A stretch of 64,000 bases of DNA. Source: an uncultured Prevotellaceae bacterium. Lineage in GTDB: Bacteria > Bacteroidota > Bacteroidia > Bacteroidales > Bacteroidaceae. Numbering within the stretch: the first letter of the stretch is position 1; every line of letters begins with the position of its first letter. Shown one piece after another: positions 55,941 through 64,000 of the stretch. Under the pieces are notes generated by a model. That model searched no databases. It was not told where the DNA came from and was given only the letters and a program-made list of their open reading frames with translations. The stretch spans positions 1 through 64,000 of the forward strand of contig CACYPF010000019.1 of the NCBI GenBank assembly GCA_902776195.1, read 5' to 3'. A program made the position numbers and the translations under genes.

Positions 55941-57372
55941 GGTCAAACCTCCTCTTCTTATCGAAATGGCGTCCCTTTCGGTCGAAGTCACGATTACCCT
56001 TGAAATTCCTAGTATTCCTAGTATTCCTAGTATTCCTAGTGTCCCTAGTATCCCTAGTCTCCCTAGTCCTCTTCTCCAGCGAGCGGAACTTGAAATTGCG
56101 GATGTCCGCCTCTTCATTCTCTTCCTGTTCCTCCAGACGCTTCTTGAATTCCCGGTTCTGTCTGAAACGGCGCTTCTCAGCCATTTGGCGCTTCTCTTCT
56201 TCTGTTTTTACGGTTCCACCTTCTTCACGGAAAATGCGCATTTTCCCGTCAAACATCTGGTATTTACGGAATTCACATTCCAGAGAACCATTATACAAGG
56301 GGATTTTAATAGAAGGCTTTAGTCCGATTTGGTCAAAGCACTCCTCTCTATAACTTAAGATCCATGCGTCATTCCCTGTAAACTGATGCTTCAGTCGTTC
56401 ACCAATCATCTTATAAGTCCCCAGTAAGTCGGGTGTGGAGATACGCTCACCATAGGGTGGGTTGGTCACCATGATACTCTTCTCCTTCGGTTGCGTGAAA
56501 TCCTTGAAGTCACGTTCCTCCACCGTGATGTCACTGGTCAGTCCTGCAGCACGCACATTCAGACGTGCCGTGTTCACCGCTTTGATATCCACGTCGTAGC
56601 CGTAGATGTGATGGTGAAACTCTCTTTCCTGCGAGTCATCGTTATAAATGGTGTCAAAAAGGTCACGGTCGAAGTCTTTCCATTTCTCGAACGCGAACTC
56701 CTTGCGGAACAGTCCGGGTGCCATGTTACGGGCGATGAGTGCCGCCTCAACGAGCAGGGTACCACTGCCACACATCGGGTCGATGAAGTCCGTCTCGCCC
56801 TGCCATCCTGTCATCAGTATCATGCCGGCGGCAAGAACCTCATTCAATGGAGCCTCCACTGATTCCTGACGATATCCACGACGATGCAGTGACTCACCGC
56901 TGGAGTCCAACGACAGCGTACATTTGTCTTCTGCCACATGGATGTTCAGGCGGATGTCCGGGTTGGTAATGGATATGTTCGGACGTTTTCCTGTCTTCTC
57001 ACGGAACTGGTCGACGATAGCGTCCTTGACTTTATAAGCGACGAACTTAGAGTGGCGGAACTCCTCCGAGAAAACGACCGAGTCAACGGCGAAGGTCGTT
57101 TCCAAATCCAGGTATTTCGTCCAGTCCACCGCTTTGACACCCTCGTAGACATCATCGGCCGAAAGTGCCTTGAAATGTTTGATTGGTTTTAGAATACGGA
57201 TGGCAGTATGCAACTGGAAATTGGCACGGTACATCATTTCCTTGTTACCCGTGAAGGATACCATGCGTCGTCCTATTTGTACGTTCTCTGCGCCCAGTTG
57301 CGTCAGCTCTTTCGCCAAAACGGGCTCAAGTCCCATAAAGGTCTTGGCGATAAGTTCAAAATCTTGTGTCAT
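55927..57372 (-). CDS. THUMP-domain class I rRNA methyltransferase
   Basis: 481 aa, RlmL N-terminal-half-like 23S rRNA guanine-N2 methyltransferase family. A THUMP domain occupies about 60-160 and the SAM fold follows with FIDPMCGSGTLLVEAAL, YGYDVDIKAVNTARLN and the catalytic NPPYG. The basic C-terminal tail (about 375-481) is rich in Arg/Lys/Glu and contains TRE/TRD/TRN triplets (about 436-456) encoded by a 9-bp DNA repeat, then NRDFDRKGRHFDKKRRF; it may bind RNA (inference). First gene of a six-gene minus operon. Confidence 0.93.
   Translation of the reverse strand: MTQDFELIAKTFMGLEPVLAKELTQLGAENVQIGRRMVSFTGNKEMMYRANFQLHTAIRILKPIKHFKALSADDVYEGVKAVDWTKYLDLETTFAVDSVVFSEEFRHSKFVAYKVKDAIVDQFREKTGKRPNISITNPDIRLNIHVAEDKCTLSLDSSGESLHRRGYRQESVEAPLNEVLAAGMILMTGWQGETDFIDPMCGSGTLLVEAALIARNMAPGLFRKEFAFEKWKDFDRDLFDTIYNDDSQEREFHHHIYGYDVDIKAVNTARLNVRAAGLTSDITVEERDFKDFTQPKEKSIMVTNPPYGERISTPDLLGTYKMIGERLKHQFTGNDAWILSYREECFDQIGLKPSIKIPLYNGSLECEFRKYQMFDGKMRIFREEGGTVKTEEEKRQMAEKRRFRQNREFKKRLEEQEENEEADIRNFKFRSLEKRTRETRDTRDTRNTRNTRNTRNFKGNRDFDRKGRHFDKKRRFDHDED
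56005..56067. repeat. 9-bp tandem repeat encoding TRN/TRD triplets
   Basis: Seven units: four perfect ATTCCTAGT, then GTCCCTAGT, ATCCCTAGT, CTCCCTAGT. Confidence 0.95.
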
Positions 57373-57394
57373 AATGTTTTATATAAATATGGTG

Positions 57395-57426
57395 CAAAGA
57401 TACGAATAAGTACGCAAAAAAACAAA
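57395..57426 (-). promoter_or_regulatory. Methyltransferase operon promoter
   Basis: Minus strand: TTTG at 57426-57423, 20 bp, TATCTTTG at 57402-57395. Confidence 0.75.
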
Positions 57427-57465
57427 ATTAATTCCATTTTATTTCATTATTCTGAATCTTTTGTG

Positions 57466-57473
57466 TAATTTTG
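57466..57473 (+). promoter_or_regulatory. -7 box of the PAS kinase operon
   Basis: TAATTTTG, 30 bp before the ATG at 57503. Confidence 0.5.
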
Positions 57474-57502
57474 CCACCAATACAAGAACATGTCTTTAGG
57501 GA

Positions 57503-58762
57503 ATGGTAATCGGGTTGGATATTTTCCTGGTTGATGTCAGTTCTTTAATGAGAATAGATGTCATGATATGGGTAGCAGGAATTCCTGTTGTCTTTTTTCT
57601 GCTGGTTATCCTTCTCTATCAGGTGAGGCAATACCGTCAGTTAAAGGTTGAATTGGTGCAACTGGCTGCTATCAACCGACATAGCATCGAGTATGAATTA
57701 GTGTTGAAGGCAATGAAGTTGTCTACTTGGCGAATCGATGTAGCGGAAGGTGTCGTCTCTTATGAGAGTGATTATCGTAGTAAGACCAATTCTTTTGTCC
57801 CACAGTCGGGCGCAACGATTGACGGGATGTATGACCTGATCCATATTGACGACCGGGATACCGTAAGAGAGGCTTTGACAGGACTGATGGAGGGAAAGTA
57901 TGAGGACTATCATCAGAAATACAGGGCACAGGCATCTCCTTCTTCCCCCTTTTACTGGGAAGAGACTTTTGCTACTATAGACAAGTATGATATTGATGGT
58001 AATCCTTTGACCATAGTGGGGACTTCTATGCGTATTGATGAGCAGAAAGAGATAGAGCAGGCACTGATTGACGCCCGTAATCATGCAGAGGAGAGTGATC
58101 GCCTGAAATCCGCTTTCTTGGCAAATATAACCCATGAGGTGCGTACTCCACTAAATGCTATTGTGGGATTCAGTGATGTACTTCCCATGGCACAAAGTGA
58201 GGAGGAGCGGAATGAGCTGATCAAGTTAATCAAACAAAATAATGCCCACTTGCTCCGTTTGTTTGATGATATGATGAATATCTCGAAATTAGAGGCAGGC
58301 AACCAGGGAGAGATTGTCAAGGATACTTTTGAGTTGACTCCCCTGTTCCGTGAACTTGCAGATAAATATCTGGCGGTAGCTTTAGACAAGGGATTGAGTA
58401 TTAGTTTGGATGAAACGGCGGAGCCTGTTCTCGTACATACGGATCGTGACCGCTTGAAAGAGATATTGAACCAATATATGAATAATGCAGTGAAGTTTAC
58501 CTCCACAGGTGGCATTACTCTGGGTTCTGACAAAACCCCGTCAAGTATCAGGATCTGGGTTCGGGATACAGGAAAAGGTATCCCAGCCGACAAATGCAAC
58601 GAACACCTTTTTGAACGTTTTGTGAAAGTCGATGATTTCGTGGCTGGAACAGGATTAGGACTGAGTATATGTCGAAGTCTTGCTGATGTGTTGGGTGGTC
58701 AGGTAGGCGTGGAGTCTGTCTATGGACAAGGGTCAACTTTCTGGGTGGAGGTACCTCTGTAA
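57503..58762 (+). CDS. PAS-domain sensor histidine kinase (orphan)
   Basis: 419 aa. One membrane helix (about 20-42, VMIWVAGIPVVFFLLVILLYQV), a PAS-like domain (about 65-185, IHIDDRDTVREALTGLM), a HisKA domain with H211 (NITHEVRTPLNAIVGFSDVL) and a HATPase_c domain (NQYMNNAVKFT, DTGKGIPADK, GTGLGLSICRSLADVLGG). There is no receiver domain and no response-regulator gene beside it, so the partner is elsewhere. The ATG at 57503 or at 57548 could be the start. Four bases separate it from the DUF5686 gene. Confidence 0.9.
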   Translation: MVIGLDIFLVDVSSLMRIDVMIWVAGIPVVFFLLVILLYQVRQYRQLKVELVQLAAINRHSIEYELVLKAMKLSTWRIDVAEGVVSYESDYRSKTNSFVPQSGATIDGMYDLIHIDDRDTVREALTGLMEGKYEDYHQKYRAQASPSSPFYWEETFATIDKYDIDGNPLTIVGTSMRIDEQKEIEQALIDARNHAEESDRLKSAFLANITHEVRTPLNAIVGFSDVLPMAQSEEERNELIKLIKQNNAHLLRLFDDMMNISKLEAGNQGEIVKDTFELTPLFRELADKYLAVALDKGLSISLDETAEPVLVHTDRDRLKEILNQYMNNAVKFTSTGGITLGSDKTPSSIRIWVRDTGKGIPADKCNEHLFERFVKVDDFVAGTGLGLSICRSLADVLGGQVGVESVYGQGSTFWVEVPL

Positions 58763-58766
58763 TATA

Positions 58767-61328
58767 ATGCGTACAATGAGGTTATATACTCTGTTCCTTT
58801 TTGTCTTTTTGTGTCAGTCAGTCCAGGCGCAATTGATGTCTGGCGTGATTACTGATGCGGAGACCAAGGCGGCGATACCCTCTGTGACGGTATCGTATAA
58901 GGGACATCGTGTCGCCGTCGCCTCAGGGCTGGACGGGCGTTATGTCATTCAGAAGAATCCTGGTTGGACATTGACATTTAGTGCGGTAGGGTATGTTGCT
59001 CAGACGATTTACATAGACGATCGTACTTCTAATCGGATTGATATTCAGCTGCAACCCGATACGAAAGTATTACAGAATGTGACGGTGAGGTCGAAACGCC
59101 AACGCTACAGCCGTAAGAATAATCCAGCTGTCGAACTGATGCGTAAAGTTATTGAGCACAAACGGCTCACCGATCTTGCCAACAAGGATTACTACCAGTA
59201 TAGTAAATACCAGAAACTGACATTTGCGGGTAATGACATCACACCGGAGAAATTGCAGAACTCCATCTTCCGTAAGAAGAAATGGATATTAGACCAGATA
59301 GAGCCTTGTCCATATAACAACAAACTCATCCTGCCTATTTCTGTCGATGAGACAGTGACGAGGAAGTTGTATCGTCGACATCCGCATGATGAGAAGAACA
59401 TTATTATAGGAGAGAATTCGACGGGTATCGGTGACTTGTTCCAGACGGGTGATATCATGAGTATCATGTTGAAAGACATATTTACGGATGTGAACATTTA
59501 TGATGACCAGGTCCGTCTCCTGCGGCGTCCCTTCACGTCACCAATTGGCAGGGGTGCCATCGGCTTTTACCGTTTCTATATCGAGGATACTTTGCAAATT
59601 GAGCGTGACAGTTGTATCCATCTGCATTTCCTGCCTAACAACATGCAGGATTTTGGCTTCCGGGGGGATATCTATATCCTCAAGGACTCCAGCTATCAGG
59701 TGAAGCGCTGTGATATCTCCATTCCTCGTCAGGGTGGTGTGAACTTTGTGCAGAACATGCGTGTCGTCCAGCAGTTTACGCAGTTGCCGACGGGGGAGTG
59801 GGTATTGTCCGTCGACGACATGGTAGTGGAGATAGAAATACTGAGTTTCCTGCAGAAAGCCATCGTTGTCAGGAATACGCGTCTGTCCGATTATTCCTTC
59901 GATGCCTTGCCCGACAAGTTGTTCCGGGGAAAACGGGATGTGAAGGAGCCTGACGCGATGTCGCATAGTGACCTCTTCTGGGCGCAATACCGACAGGTGG
60001 GTCTGACGAGGAGTGAAGCGTCCATGAAGGATTTTGTCAAGGGCTTTGAGAAGATGAAAGGTTTTAAGTATGTCATGCTGGGTTTGAAGGCGTTGATAGA
60101 AAACTATGTGGAGACAGGTAATCCCTCGAAGGTGGATATTGGTCCGGTCAATACTATTATCTCTACCAACTATATTGACGGACTACGTACTCGTCTGAGT
60201 GCCCAGACAACGGCAAATCTCAATAAGAACTGGTTTTTCAAGGGGTATTTCGCGCGAGGCTGGAAGTCGAATAAGAATTACTATAAAGGGGAGATTACCT
60301 ACTCTTTCAATGAGAAGAACTATCTGCCTCAGGAGTTTCCCCAGCGCACCCTTACGTTCTCATCGACCTATGATGTCTGCTCACCCTCCGATAAGTTCCT
60401 GACTACTGATAAGGATAATGTTTTCACTGCTTTTAAATGGAGCAATGTGCGGGCGATGATGTTCTATAATCGTCAGCAATTGACTTTTACCCGTGAGGAG
60501 GATATGGGGCTGAAGACGATTGTCAGTCTGAAGACGGAGTCGAATGAGGCTTGTGGCGACCTTTATTTCACCTCCCTTTCCGACTATGCCGCATGGGATC
60601 GGACAACCCCTCGTCCCTCGGCAAAGATTCGGACAACGGAGCTGCACGCAGAGATAGAATACTGTCCTGGTGCTCTTTATATCAATACCAAACAGCGTCG
60701 TAGGAAAGTGAATCGCGAAGCACCCATCATTACCTTGGGTCATACCATGGGTATCAAAGGTTTCCTGGGTGGCGAATATGACTATCAGTATAGTGAGTTG
60801 AGTGTCAAACAGCGCGTCTGGCTGAGCAGTTGGGGCAAAATGGATGTCTATGTCAAGGGAGGCGTACAGTGGTCGAAAGTGCCATTCCCGCTGTTATGCA
60901 TGCCAGAGGCAAACCTCTCGTATATCCTCCATCATAATACGTATAGTCTTGTCAACAATATGGAGTTCCTCAACGACCGTTTCCTCTCTGTCATTGTCGC
61001 ATGGGACATGAATGGTAAGTTGTTCAATCGCATCCCCTTGCTGAAGAAATTGAAATGGCGTGAGTATGTAGGAGTCAAGATGCTGTGGGGCGGTCTCTCT
61101 GACAAGAATAATCCGTTCTTGGCACAGAATGCTGGAAGTCCTTTGCTGATGGCGTTCCCGGACGACTCTCACGTGATGGATCCTAAGCGTCCCTATTGGG
61201 AGGTGTCGGTGGGCATTCATAATATCTTCAGGTTCCTCCATGTGGAGTATGTGCGTCGATTGAACTACAACAACTTGTCGTCAGCACATAAGAATGGTGT
61301 CCGTATGACTCTCCATTTCACTTTCTGA
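58767..61328 (+). CDS. DUF5686 outer-membrane protein with carboxypeptidase-like domain
   Basis: 853 aa with a signal peptide (LYTLFLFVFLCQSVQAQ). An N-terminal CarboxypepD_reg-like beta-sandwich (about 22-110, SGVITDAETKAAIPSVTVSYKGH, as in TonB-linked receptors) leads into the DUF5686 region and a long beta-strand-rich C-terminus ending GVRMTLHFTF, consistent with an outer-membrane barrel. Function unknown. The start is the ATG at 58767; an upstream extension inside the kinase gene is rejected. Confidence 0.9.
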   Translation: MRTMRLYTLFLFVFLCQSVQAQLMSGVITDAETKAAIPSVTVSYKGHRVAVASGLDGRYVIQKNPGWTLTFSAVGYVAQTIYIDDRTSNRIDIQLQPDTKVLQNVTVRSKRQRYSRKNNPAVELMRKVIEHKRLTDLANKDYYQYSKYQKLTFAGNDITPEKLQNSIFRKKKWILDQIEPCPYNNKLILPISVDETVTRKLYRRHPHDEKNIIIGENSTGIGDLFQTGDIMSIMLKDIFTDVNIYDDQVRLLRRPFTSPIGRGAIGFYRFYIEDTLQIERDSCIHLHFLPNNMQDFGFRGDIYILKDSSYQVKRCDISIPRQGGVNFVQNMRVVQQFTQLPTGEWVLSVDDMVVEIEILSFLQKAIVVRNTRLSDYSFDALPDKLFRGKRDVKEPDAMSHSDLFWAQYRQVGLTRSEASMKDFVKGFEKMKGFKYVMLGLKALIENYVETGNPSKVDIGPVNTIISTNYIDGLRTRLSAQTTANLNKNWFFKGYFARGWKSNKNYYKGEITYSFNEKNYLPQEFPQRTLTFSSTYDVCSPSDKFLTTDKDNVFTAFKWSNVRAMMFYNRQQLTFTREEDMGLKTIVSLKTESNEACGDLYFTSLSDYAAWDRTTPRPSAKIRTTELHAEIEYCPGALYINTKQRRRKVNREAPIITLGHTMGIKGFLGGEYDYQYSELSVKQRVWLSSWGKMDVYVKGGVQWSKVPFPLLCMPEANLSYILHHNTYSLVNNMEFLNDRFLSVIVAWDMNGKLFNRIPLLKKLKWREYVGVKMLWGGLSDKNNPFLAQNAGSPLLMAFPDDSHVMDPKRPYWEVSVGIHNIFRFLHVEYVRRLNYNNLSSAHKNGVRMTLHFTF

Positions 61329-61405
61329 TATTTTTTCCTTTCGCTGCAACTTTTCCTGTACCATTTACGTCAAACAGGCAGAAACAATAAAAAACAGGAA
61401 AGGAT

Positions 61406-62155
61406 ATGAAAAAGTTATTTTGGATTTTTGTAGCAGTTGCCACCGTTGTGGCAAGTACCAGTGCCTATGCCTTCTTTGGCTCGGATAAAGTGGAGGAGGG
61501 TCGTAAGTTGACAGGTTTTGAGCGCATCCGTTTGCAAGGGTCTCCAGACATCAAGTACACACAAGGAAAGACGTGGTCTGTTCGTGTGAAGGCTCCCAAA
61601 AGTATTATCAGGAAAGTGCAGACCCGTGTGGAGGGAAACTGTCTGGTTGTCAGTGTCAGGTCAGGTGGTTTCTTTAGCAGCATGTCCTTGAAAGGTGATG
61701 ACGTGACGGTCTATGTCACCTCTCCCGATCTGATTGGTGTGGAGGTGCAGGGCTCTGGTGACTTTGAGAGTAAGTCGCATGTCGATACGGATAACCTTAC
61801 CATCAGCTTGAAAGGCTCCGGTGACATTGATTTCTATGATATCATCTGTGACCGTATAGATGTGTCTTTGGTCGGCTCCGGTGACGTGGACATCAAAAAG
61901 GTGATTACCCAGTATTCCTCTGTTGAGTTAGTGGGTTCTGGTGATGTGCAGATCAGTCAGCTGAATGCCAAAGACACGAAGCTGGAGCTGAAAGGCTCTG
62001 GCGATATCAAAGTGGCAAGTCAGAAGTGTGGTACCGTTTCCTGTCGCCTGGTGGGCTCTGGTGACATTACCCTCACAGGTAGCATCAAACAACTCAACCA
62101 GACTACCCGAGGCTCTGGTGACATCAATACCGCAGGGCTACAGATTACCAGATAA
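61406..62155 (+). CDS. DUF2807 (GIN domain) secreted protein
   Basis: 249 aa with a signal peptide (LFWIFVAVATVVASTSAYA). The body is a repetitive right-handed beta structure with recurring GSGD turns (VQGSGDFES, LKGSGDIDF, LVGSGDVDI, LVGSGDVQI, LKGSGDIKV, LVGSGDITL), the DUF2807 or GIN-domain pattern. Envelope location is likely; the function is unknown. A purine-rich stretch (AGGAAAGGAT) precedes ATG. Ends at a bidirectional terminator shared with the convergent Cthe_2159-like gene. Confidence 0.9.
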   Translation: MKKLFWIFVAVATVVASTSAYAFFGSDKVEEGRKLTGFERIRLQGSPDIKYTQGKTWSVRVKAPKSIIRKVQTRVEGNCLVVSVRSGGFFSSMSLKGDDVTVYVTSPDLIGVEVQGSGDFESKSHVDTDNLTISLKGSGDIDFYDIICDRIDVSLVGSGDVDIKKVITQYSSVELVGSGDVQISQLNAKDTKLELKGSGDIKVASQKCGTVSCRLVGSGDITLTGSIKQLNQTTRGSGDINTAGLQITR

Positions 62156-62160
62156 AAAGT

Positions 62161-62186
62161 AAGAGGAAGCATCTGTGCTTCCTCTT
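62161..62186. terminator. Bidirectional terminator
   Basis: Perfect 11-bp stem AAGAGGAAGCA / TGCTTCCTCTT with a TCTG loop and T-runs on both strands, between convergent genes. Confidence 0.93.
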
Positions 62187-62193
62187 CTCTTTT

Positions 62194-64000
62194 TTACCAG
62201 CCGCCGGGACCACCGCCTCCGCCAGGACCGCCTCCGCCAGGACCACCGCCGCTGTTGCTGCTATAACTGGAGAGTGATACACTGCTGCCTCCGTTGACGG
62301 CAGCATCCACATAACCGTTACCACCCAATATCTCAGTGCCACTGCTGACGGTAACGCCCGACTTCAGGGTGGGTTGTGAGGAGGCAGATACTACCAGTTT
62401 GCTGCCACCGCTGGAGGGAGTCTTGAAGGCATATACCTTACTGCCGACGGTGAACGAGTACCAGGTGTTCTTGCTCCATGATGAGGTGGAGTAGCAGGCT
62501 TGAGATAGCGAGGCACCATTCTCCAGATTACCCATGACGAACAGGATGCCACCCTGTATATAGAGCTGTTTCCTGTCCTCTGTATTGGCATCCAACGCAT
62601 TCTCCGCATTGTTGCTGCCAGAGCAGGCTGCCACCACGATACCTCCCTTGATGTACAAGTTGCCATTGGCATCCATTCCGTCGTTGCTGGAAGATACCGC
62701 ATAGACATATCCGTCATTGACGGTCAGGTCCTGAGCGGCGTTGATGGCATCGTCATAGGCATTGATGATAATGTTACCGCCGTTGATGTCCAGTGTGTTC
62801 TTACTCTCGATACCTTCACCGTTCCTGCCTTTTGTCGTCACGTTGATAGTACCGCCGTTGATGACGAGACCGCCACTGTAGGTATAGCTGTTGCCACTCT
62901 CTGTCTTCAATCCCGCTTTGATACCTTTGGGTGAAGAATAGTAGTTGGAGCTTACATTGTCCGTATTACCGGTGTAGTTGGTGTTCTCCGTCGTACCATT
63001 ATTATAATATAGTCCGCCAGAGGTTAAGATGGTAATGGAGCCGTCATCAATGGTCATCACACCGTCGCACTTCATTCCCTTACCGCCAGCGCCCTTTGCT
63101 GTCAGGTTCAGAACGGTGCTACTGCCCGAGATATTCATATTACCGTCGGCACTCAGTCCGCAGGCTGCCTTGGTCTCCAGATCGTCCTCGTCCCAAGAGC
63201 CGTTACCTGTTGTCACGACAGTAATCTCACCGCCAGTGATGTTCATGTCACCCTCACACTTGACACCCTTGGCGGCAACACCGTCGCAAGTGATGTTGAT
63301 GGTTCCCCCGCTGATATACATATTTCCGGAGTCCTCGTCCTCATGGTCGGTCGTCTCACCAGTAGAGCCCGTCGTGGTGTCGTCGATGTCACACTGGATA
63401 CCGTCGTCACTGGTGCCATTGATGGTAATCGTACCACTCTCCATCAGGAAGTACTGGGCACAGTTGATACCGTCGCCCACAGCCGACTTGACATTGATGG
63501 TGGCGTTCTTGATGGTGAAATACTCACCGGTCTTGATGGCATGCTTCACATTACCAGTCACATTCAATGTACCTTTTTGAGCGAATTCTGCATGCCCCTT
63601 GATATAAAGGGCACCTTTCTGAGAACCGCTTGCCGCATCGACGAGGGTGTTGGTAGTTCCTGTCACTACCTTCACCTTAATGCGCTTACCGTCTTGGATA
63701 TGAACGGCGGCACCCGAATTCGCGGGTGTCACATTAGTTAAAGTCAGCCCGTTCAGCTCAATAGTCGCCTTTGCCGAACCAGCCATGTAAAACTCGCCAT
63801 CGTCACTGCTGCCACTGAGGTTATATGTGATCTCGCTGGCGGTTCCTGCACTGATAAGGTCGTTGGTGAGGGCATCACTCTGTGTGATGCTTACATGGGC
63901 TCCGCTGATGGCAATGTCCACATACTGGGCAATGTCACCTGCTACCGTTGCTGAGGCTGAGGTGCCGTTGTAAACTACAGCAACATTTCCTGCCGTCACT
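62194..64000 (-). CDS. Cthe_2159-type carbohydrate-binding protein, N-terminus cut by window end
   Basis: At least 601 aa; the true start lies beyond 64000. The same repeat fold as the 31908-33797 lipoprotein: VTIDGAHVSITQSD-like turns, ITINGTSDDGIQCD, INGGTINVTTKGRNGEGIES and NGGNIIINAYDDAIN. Both proteins share the YYNNGTTENTNYTGNTD-type segment and end in a Gly/Pro tail closing with Trp (here GGGGGPGGW). Polysaccharide binding at the cell surface is inferred from the family. Converges on the DUF2807 gene across a shared terminator. Confidence 0.9.
   Translation of the reverse strand, partial: VTAGNVAVVYNGTSASATVAGDIAQYVDIAISGAHVSITQSDALTNDLISAGTASEITYNLSGSSDDGEFYMAGSAKATIELNGLTLTNVTPANSGAAVHIQDGKRIKVKVVTGTTNTLVDAASGSQKGALYIKGHAEFAQKGTLNVTGNVKHAIKTGEYFTIKNATINVKSAVGDGINCAQYFLMESGTITINGTSDDGIQCDIDDTTTGSTGETTDHEDEDSGNMYISGGTINITCDGVAAKGVKCEGDMNITGGEITVVTTGNGSWDEDDLETKAACGLSADGNMNISGSSTVLNLTAKGAGGKGMKCDGVMTIDDGSITILTSGGLYYNNGTTENTNYTGNTDNVSSNYYSSPKGIKAGLKTESGNSYTYSGGLVINGGTINVTTKGRNGEGIESKNTLDINGGNIIINAYDDAINAAQDLTVNDGYVYAVSSSNDGMDANGNLYIKGGIVVAACSGSNNAENALDANTEDRKQLYIQGGILFVMGNLENGASLSQACYSTSSWSKNTWYSFTVGSKVYAFKTPSSGGSKLVVSASSQPTLKSGVTVSSGTEILGGNGYVDAAVNGGSSVSLSSYSSNSGGGPGGGGPGGGGGPGGW

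Noticed and set aside
55941-56117. N-terminal extension of the S9 peptidase
   Set aside because: It is the methyltransferase tail read in another frame through the 9-bp repeat; a good signal peptide begins at 55940.

Overview
The window looks like a chromosomal segment of a Bacteroidales bacterium, most likely Prevotellaceae (Prevotella/Segatella-like; inferred). Reasons: Bacteroidetes-type promoters (-7 TAnnTTTG with a TTGG or TTTG box about 19 bp upstream) before many genes, starts without a strong Shine-Dalgarno, and family content (DUF4492 beside cydAB, DUF2723, DUF5686, Cthe_2159-type surface proteins, NhaD, PorT-like barrel). I see no rRNA, tRNA, insertion sequence, phage module or CRISPR array. 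About 48 protein genes cover nearly everything; the only long gene-free stretches are 1-327 and 36146-37023.

Layout. 0.3-1.8 kb: an AbiEi/AbiEii toxin-antitoxin pair beside nested inverted repeats. 2-7.1 kb (minus): an anchored unknown protein, a fused ADP-forming acyl-CoA synthetase and a GH94 cellobiose phosphorylase, an energy-saving sugar/acetate operon. 7.2-17.1 kb (plus): MATE exporter, then a giant alpha-2-macroglobulin, DUF1573, MeaB and IspH. 17.1-20.2 kb (minus): DUF4492-cydA-cydB. 20.3-26.1 kb (plus): coiled-coil protein, TolC, HlyD and two ABC-2 permeases, a complete envelope exporter except for an ATPase. 26.2-33.8 kb (minus): Cthe_2159-type lipoprotein, LytS-like kinase with a His-rich loop, LytTR regulator, DsbD, PorT-like barrel, Mrp. 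33.9-36.1 kb: LEA-like lipoprotein, exonuclease III, M15 peptidase. 36.1-37.0 kb: non-coding DNA with palindrome arrays of 22-bp period. 37.0-39.7 kb: TPR protein and ribH divergent from recF-dciA. 39.7-44.3 kb: M3 peptidase, dCMP deaminase, S41 protease and 5-FTHF cyclo-ligase, all overlapping. 44.4-49.8 kb: DUF2723 glycosyltransferase-like protein, polysaccharide deacetylase, NhaD. 49.9-57.4 kb: RNA methyltransferase, DPP-IV-like peptidase, SerB, PurD and two membrane proteins. 57.5-62.2 kb (plus): PAS histidine kinase, DUF5686 outer-membrane protein, DUF2807 protein, converging on a second Cthe_2159-type protein cut by the window end.

The least explained signal is in the repeats rather than in any one gene. 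Tandem 7-bp repeats (8-bp at one site) occur at ten places: inside divergent promoters, on stop codons, and twice in frame inside unrelated enzymes, where they encode the same decapeptide. A 9-bp family occurs in three genes. The gap at 36.5-36.75 kb carries two different palindrome arrays with the same 22-bp period. Several listed starts are moved from the longest open frame because the promoter lies inside the longer version (MATE, the coiled-coil protein, DsbD) or because the extension overlaps a neighbour.
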